Source of the DNA: Saprospirales bacterium
Lineage (GTDB): Bacteria; Bacteroidota; Bacteroidia; Chitinophagales; Saprospiraceae
DNA: 64,000 bases
Reading direction: 5' to 3'
Assembly: GCA_016719895.1 (NCBI GenBank)
Contig: JADJYG010000004.1
Coordinates: 368,608-432,607, forward strand
The position numbers were made by a program, and so were the translations under genes. The first letter of the stretch is position 1, and each line of letters starts with the position of its first letter. Under the pieces are notes generated by a model. The model saw nothing but the letters and a program-made list of their open reading frames with translations, was not told the DNA's origin and ran no database searches. Positions 62,475 to 64,000 of the stretch are shown piece after piece.

Positions 62475-63137
62475 TTAATTACAAAAATAAAGTGCCAAGA
62501 CGACAAAACAATGGGTTGGCGCATTGTATTGTCCAAATTCGGCGTTCAGAGGTTTATTGTCGGAGTGACTGAGAGCCACACTGCATGACATACGCCGGCC
62601 AGGCCCGTTTGTTGCTCGGCGTCTGGCGCCCGGCGTAGGTTTTGCCGCGAACGACTTGGTCGTTTTATTACACCAACGCCTGATCGACACGACAAACAGG
62701 TTGTCAAAATCATTGCCGGGGATGGAAACGATTTGGCCGCACAACGCTTCTATCACGACAGGAATGTTGTCGGAGTGCCCCACAACCAGCACGTTTTTAC
62801 CCCGCACCACTTTCAAATCCGCGATCAGCCCGGCATAGTTATCGGCAGCCGGATAGGTGTAGGTCGTGTAATTTTCCGCCTGCCCTTGCGCAAACCCGAG
62901 CGCATCCGCCAGGGGTTTGGCCGTTTGCTGGGTCCGGATTTTGGTGGACGCGTAAATGTGGGCAACGTGCTTGTCGATCAAGGTGTCGCGCAGGATATTT
63001 GCACGGGCAAATCCCGCTTGCGAAAGCGGAGAGTCCTCCGAATTATCAAGCCGTTCGGCGTGCCGAACGAGGTAATAGGTGGTCGTACAAGACGGCAGCA
63101 AAGCCGCCAGGATCAAAATAACAGCGATTTTTCTCAT
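62475..63137 (-). CDS. Histidine-phosphatase lipoprotein with repeat-derived C-terminus
   Basis: The protein has 220 residues. The signal/lipobox LAALLPSC is followed by TTTYYLVRHAERLDN (RHG motif with the phospho-His), SKIRTQQTAKPLA-type (STKIRTQQTAKPLADAL) and VLVVGHSDNIPVVIEAL (second catalytic His). The domain is complete to about residue 155 (DNLFVVSIRR). The remaining ~65 residues (CNKTTKSFAAKPTPGARRRA...) do not look like a phosphatase and are encoded within repeat sequences; the family normally ends soon after this point. Activity should be retained; the substrate is unknown. Confidence 0.82.
   Translation of the reverse strand: MRKIAVILILAALLPSCTTTYYLVRHAERLDNSEDSPLSQAGFARANILRDTLIDKHVAHIYASTKIRTQQTAKPLADALGFAQGQAENYTTYTYPAADNYAGLIADLKVVRGKNVLVVGHSDNIPVVIEALCGQIVSIPGNDFDNLFVVSIRRWCNKTTKSFAAKPTPGARRRATNGPGRRMSCSVALSHSDNKPLNAEFGQYNAPTHCFVVLALYFCN
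62554..62582. repeat. Degenerate relative of the 125-bp repeat core
   Basis: TATTGTCGGAGTGACTGAGAGCCACAC (in parts) shares TATTGTCGG.GTGACT with the 125-bp repeat hairpin. It lies inside the odd C-terminal tail of the histidine phosphatase gene. Confidence 0.4.
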
Positions 63138-63592
63138 GGCGATAGGTGGTTTGTAGACCGCAGTCGACGGTCGGCCACGGGATGTGCCGGTGCTTGGCAG
63201 AAAATTGCAGGTTCAAAATACAAATATGGGAAAAAACGCGGAGGATGATTGCGGGGATTTATGACCAGCCCGAGACGGAAGGGTTGCCGTTTGGGGATGA
63301 GGAGTTTGACCCCGAGGCCTCGGGGCCAATAAATCATCGGGCAACTTGGTCATTGCTTCGGCCCGCTGTTGGGGCTTCTGTTTCCCTTTTCTTGCCATGA
63401 CTTTGTATTTTTGTCCGCCACAAAGGTTGAGCAACCGAAATTCACAGAAAAGACGCACTTGGCCGGACGCTTACGTTTTGGGGAAGAATTGGCGGTGATA
63501 GTGATTGATCTACTTGCGGTGTTTGGTATTGGGTTTAGTAAAGCATGACAATCATGCTCTGGCAAGAATTTTGACAAATTGATTCCATTCTT
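63138..63592. other. Gap between histidine phosphatase and vsr
   Basis: About 455 bases. A minus-strand frame starting at ATG 63398 (MARKGKQKPQQRAEAMTKLP) is the best of several short frames, but it is low-complexity and unconvincing. A small AGCATGA/TCATGCT hairpin (about 63542-63558) precedes vsr. No gene or RNA is supported. Confidence 0.35.
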
Positions 63593-64000
63593 ATGGCCGA
63601 TGTTCATTCCGCTGCGAAAAGAAGTTACAACATGAGCCGTATCCGTTCGAAAAACACGAGGCCTGAAATGCTTGTGCGGCGGTTTTTACATGGCAAGGGA
63701 CTTCGTTTCCGACTACACAAAAAAGATCTGCCTGGGAAACCGGACATAGTTTTACCAAAATACAAAACTGCAATTTTTGTGCAGGGGTGTTTCTGGCATG
63801 GTCATGAAGGGTGCCGGTACTTTGTCGTCCCCGGGACCAGAACAAAGTGGTGGCTGGCAAAAATTAACCGAAACAAGGAATCAGACAAACAAAATATTAC
63901 CCGCCTTCAGGAAGATGGCTGTCAAGTGATTGAAGTTTACGAGTGCGAACTGAAACCAAAACTGGTTGAAAAGACTTTGAATGACCTGTTGGAAAATGTT
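63593..64000 (+). CDS. vsr: Very short patch repair endonuclease Vsr (partial, runs off the right edge)
   Basis: From ATG 63593 an open frame of 136 codons reaches the window end without a stop. It reads SYNMSRIRSKNTRPEMLVRR, then FRLHKKDLPGKPDIVLPKYK (catalytic Asp in GKPDIV), AIFVQGCFWHGHEGC (His pair of Vsr) and WWLAKINRNKESDKQN. Vsr nicks 5' to T in T:G mismatches formed by deamination of 5-methylcytosine, so a cytosine-5 methyltransferase should lie to the right. The protein is nearly complete (Vsr is ~140 residues). Confidence 0.92.
   Translation, partial: MADVHSAAKRSYNMSRIRSKNTRPEMLVRRFLHGKGLRFRLHKKDLPGKPDIVLPKYKTAIFVQGCFWHGHEGCRYFVVPGTRTKWWLAKINRNKESDKQNITRLQEDGCQVIEVYECELKPKLVEKTLNDLLENV

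Noticed and set aside
1..64000. tRNA or rRNA genes
   Set aside because: No cloverleaf with conserved GTTC-A/T-A and CCA-type ends or rRNA segments was seen by eye; a tRNA scan would be decisive.

Overview
The window looks like chromosomal DNA of a Bacteroidota bacterium, most likely from the Saprospiria/Chitinophagia side of the phylum. The evidence is the recurring TTG-(~20)-TAnnTTTG promoters, the near absence of Shine-Dalgarno sequences, a protein with a type IX secretion (T9SS) C-terminal tail, a large TPR lipoprotein-like/beta-barrel pair, a TonB-dependent receptor under a TPP riboswitch, and housekeeping genes in the forms usual for that phylum. No rRNA, tRNA or CRISPR array was seen.

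Region 1 (1-42.6 kb) is mostly housekeeping: tyrS (partial), TPR/beta-barrel envelope pair, MarC-type membrane protein, OlsF/GlsB-like acyltransferase, amylosucrase plus SLC45-type sugar transporter, a PyrR-like phosphoribosyltransferase, a split membrane Fe-S electron-transfer module, purE-purK, prmC, a histidine kinase, M50 protease, FKBP isomerase, M20 dipeptidase, dihydroorotase, era, a NadR-like ATPase, a TPP-controlled TonB receptor, two paralogous LysM proteins, surE, ilvE, fabD, yqgE, a GH36 alpha-galactosidase and rsmB. Embedded in it are an EAD-trypsin-TIR-like conflict protein (15533-17074) and an intergenic locus with promoter/terminator signals of a structured RNA (25.2-25.45 kb).

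Region 2 (42.6-48.8 kb) is a scrambled accessory segment. Two identical 125-bp palindromic repeats in opposite orientation bracket an ArsR-SRPBCC regulator/effector operon split by an IS701-like insertion (TTAA target duplication) and a decayed restriction-helicase fragment. Other short palindromic repeats lie around them, often forming the 3' tails of neighbouring genes.

Region 3 (48.9-56.4 kb) holds sbcD-sbcC, a cation P-type ATPase and a DUF4403 lipoprotein. Region 4 (56.5-64 kb) is AT-richer and accessory: a T9SS-exported GH17-like protein, then a tight three-gene operon (isoprenoid-synthase-like protein, Nudix hydrolase, degenerate Nudix fused to TIR) bounded by repeats, a histidine phosphatase with a repeat-derived tail, and vsr running off the end.

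The best candidate for an undescribed system is the isoprenoid-synthase-like/Nudix/Nudix-TIR operon (59629-62402). The second is the EAD-trypsin-TIR protein. Four genes (a LysM protein, the transposase, sbcC and the P-type ATPase) carry single-base frameshifts at homopolymers; these may be assembly errors rather than biology.
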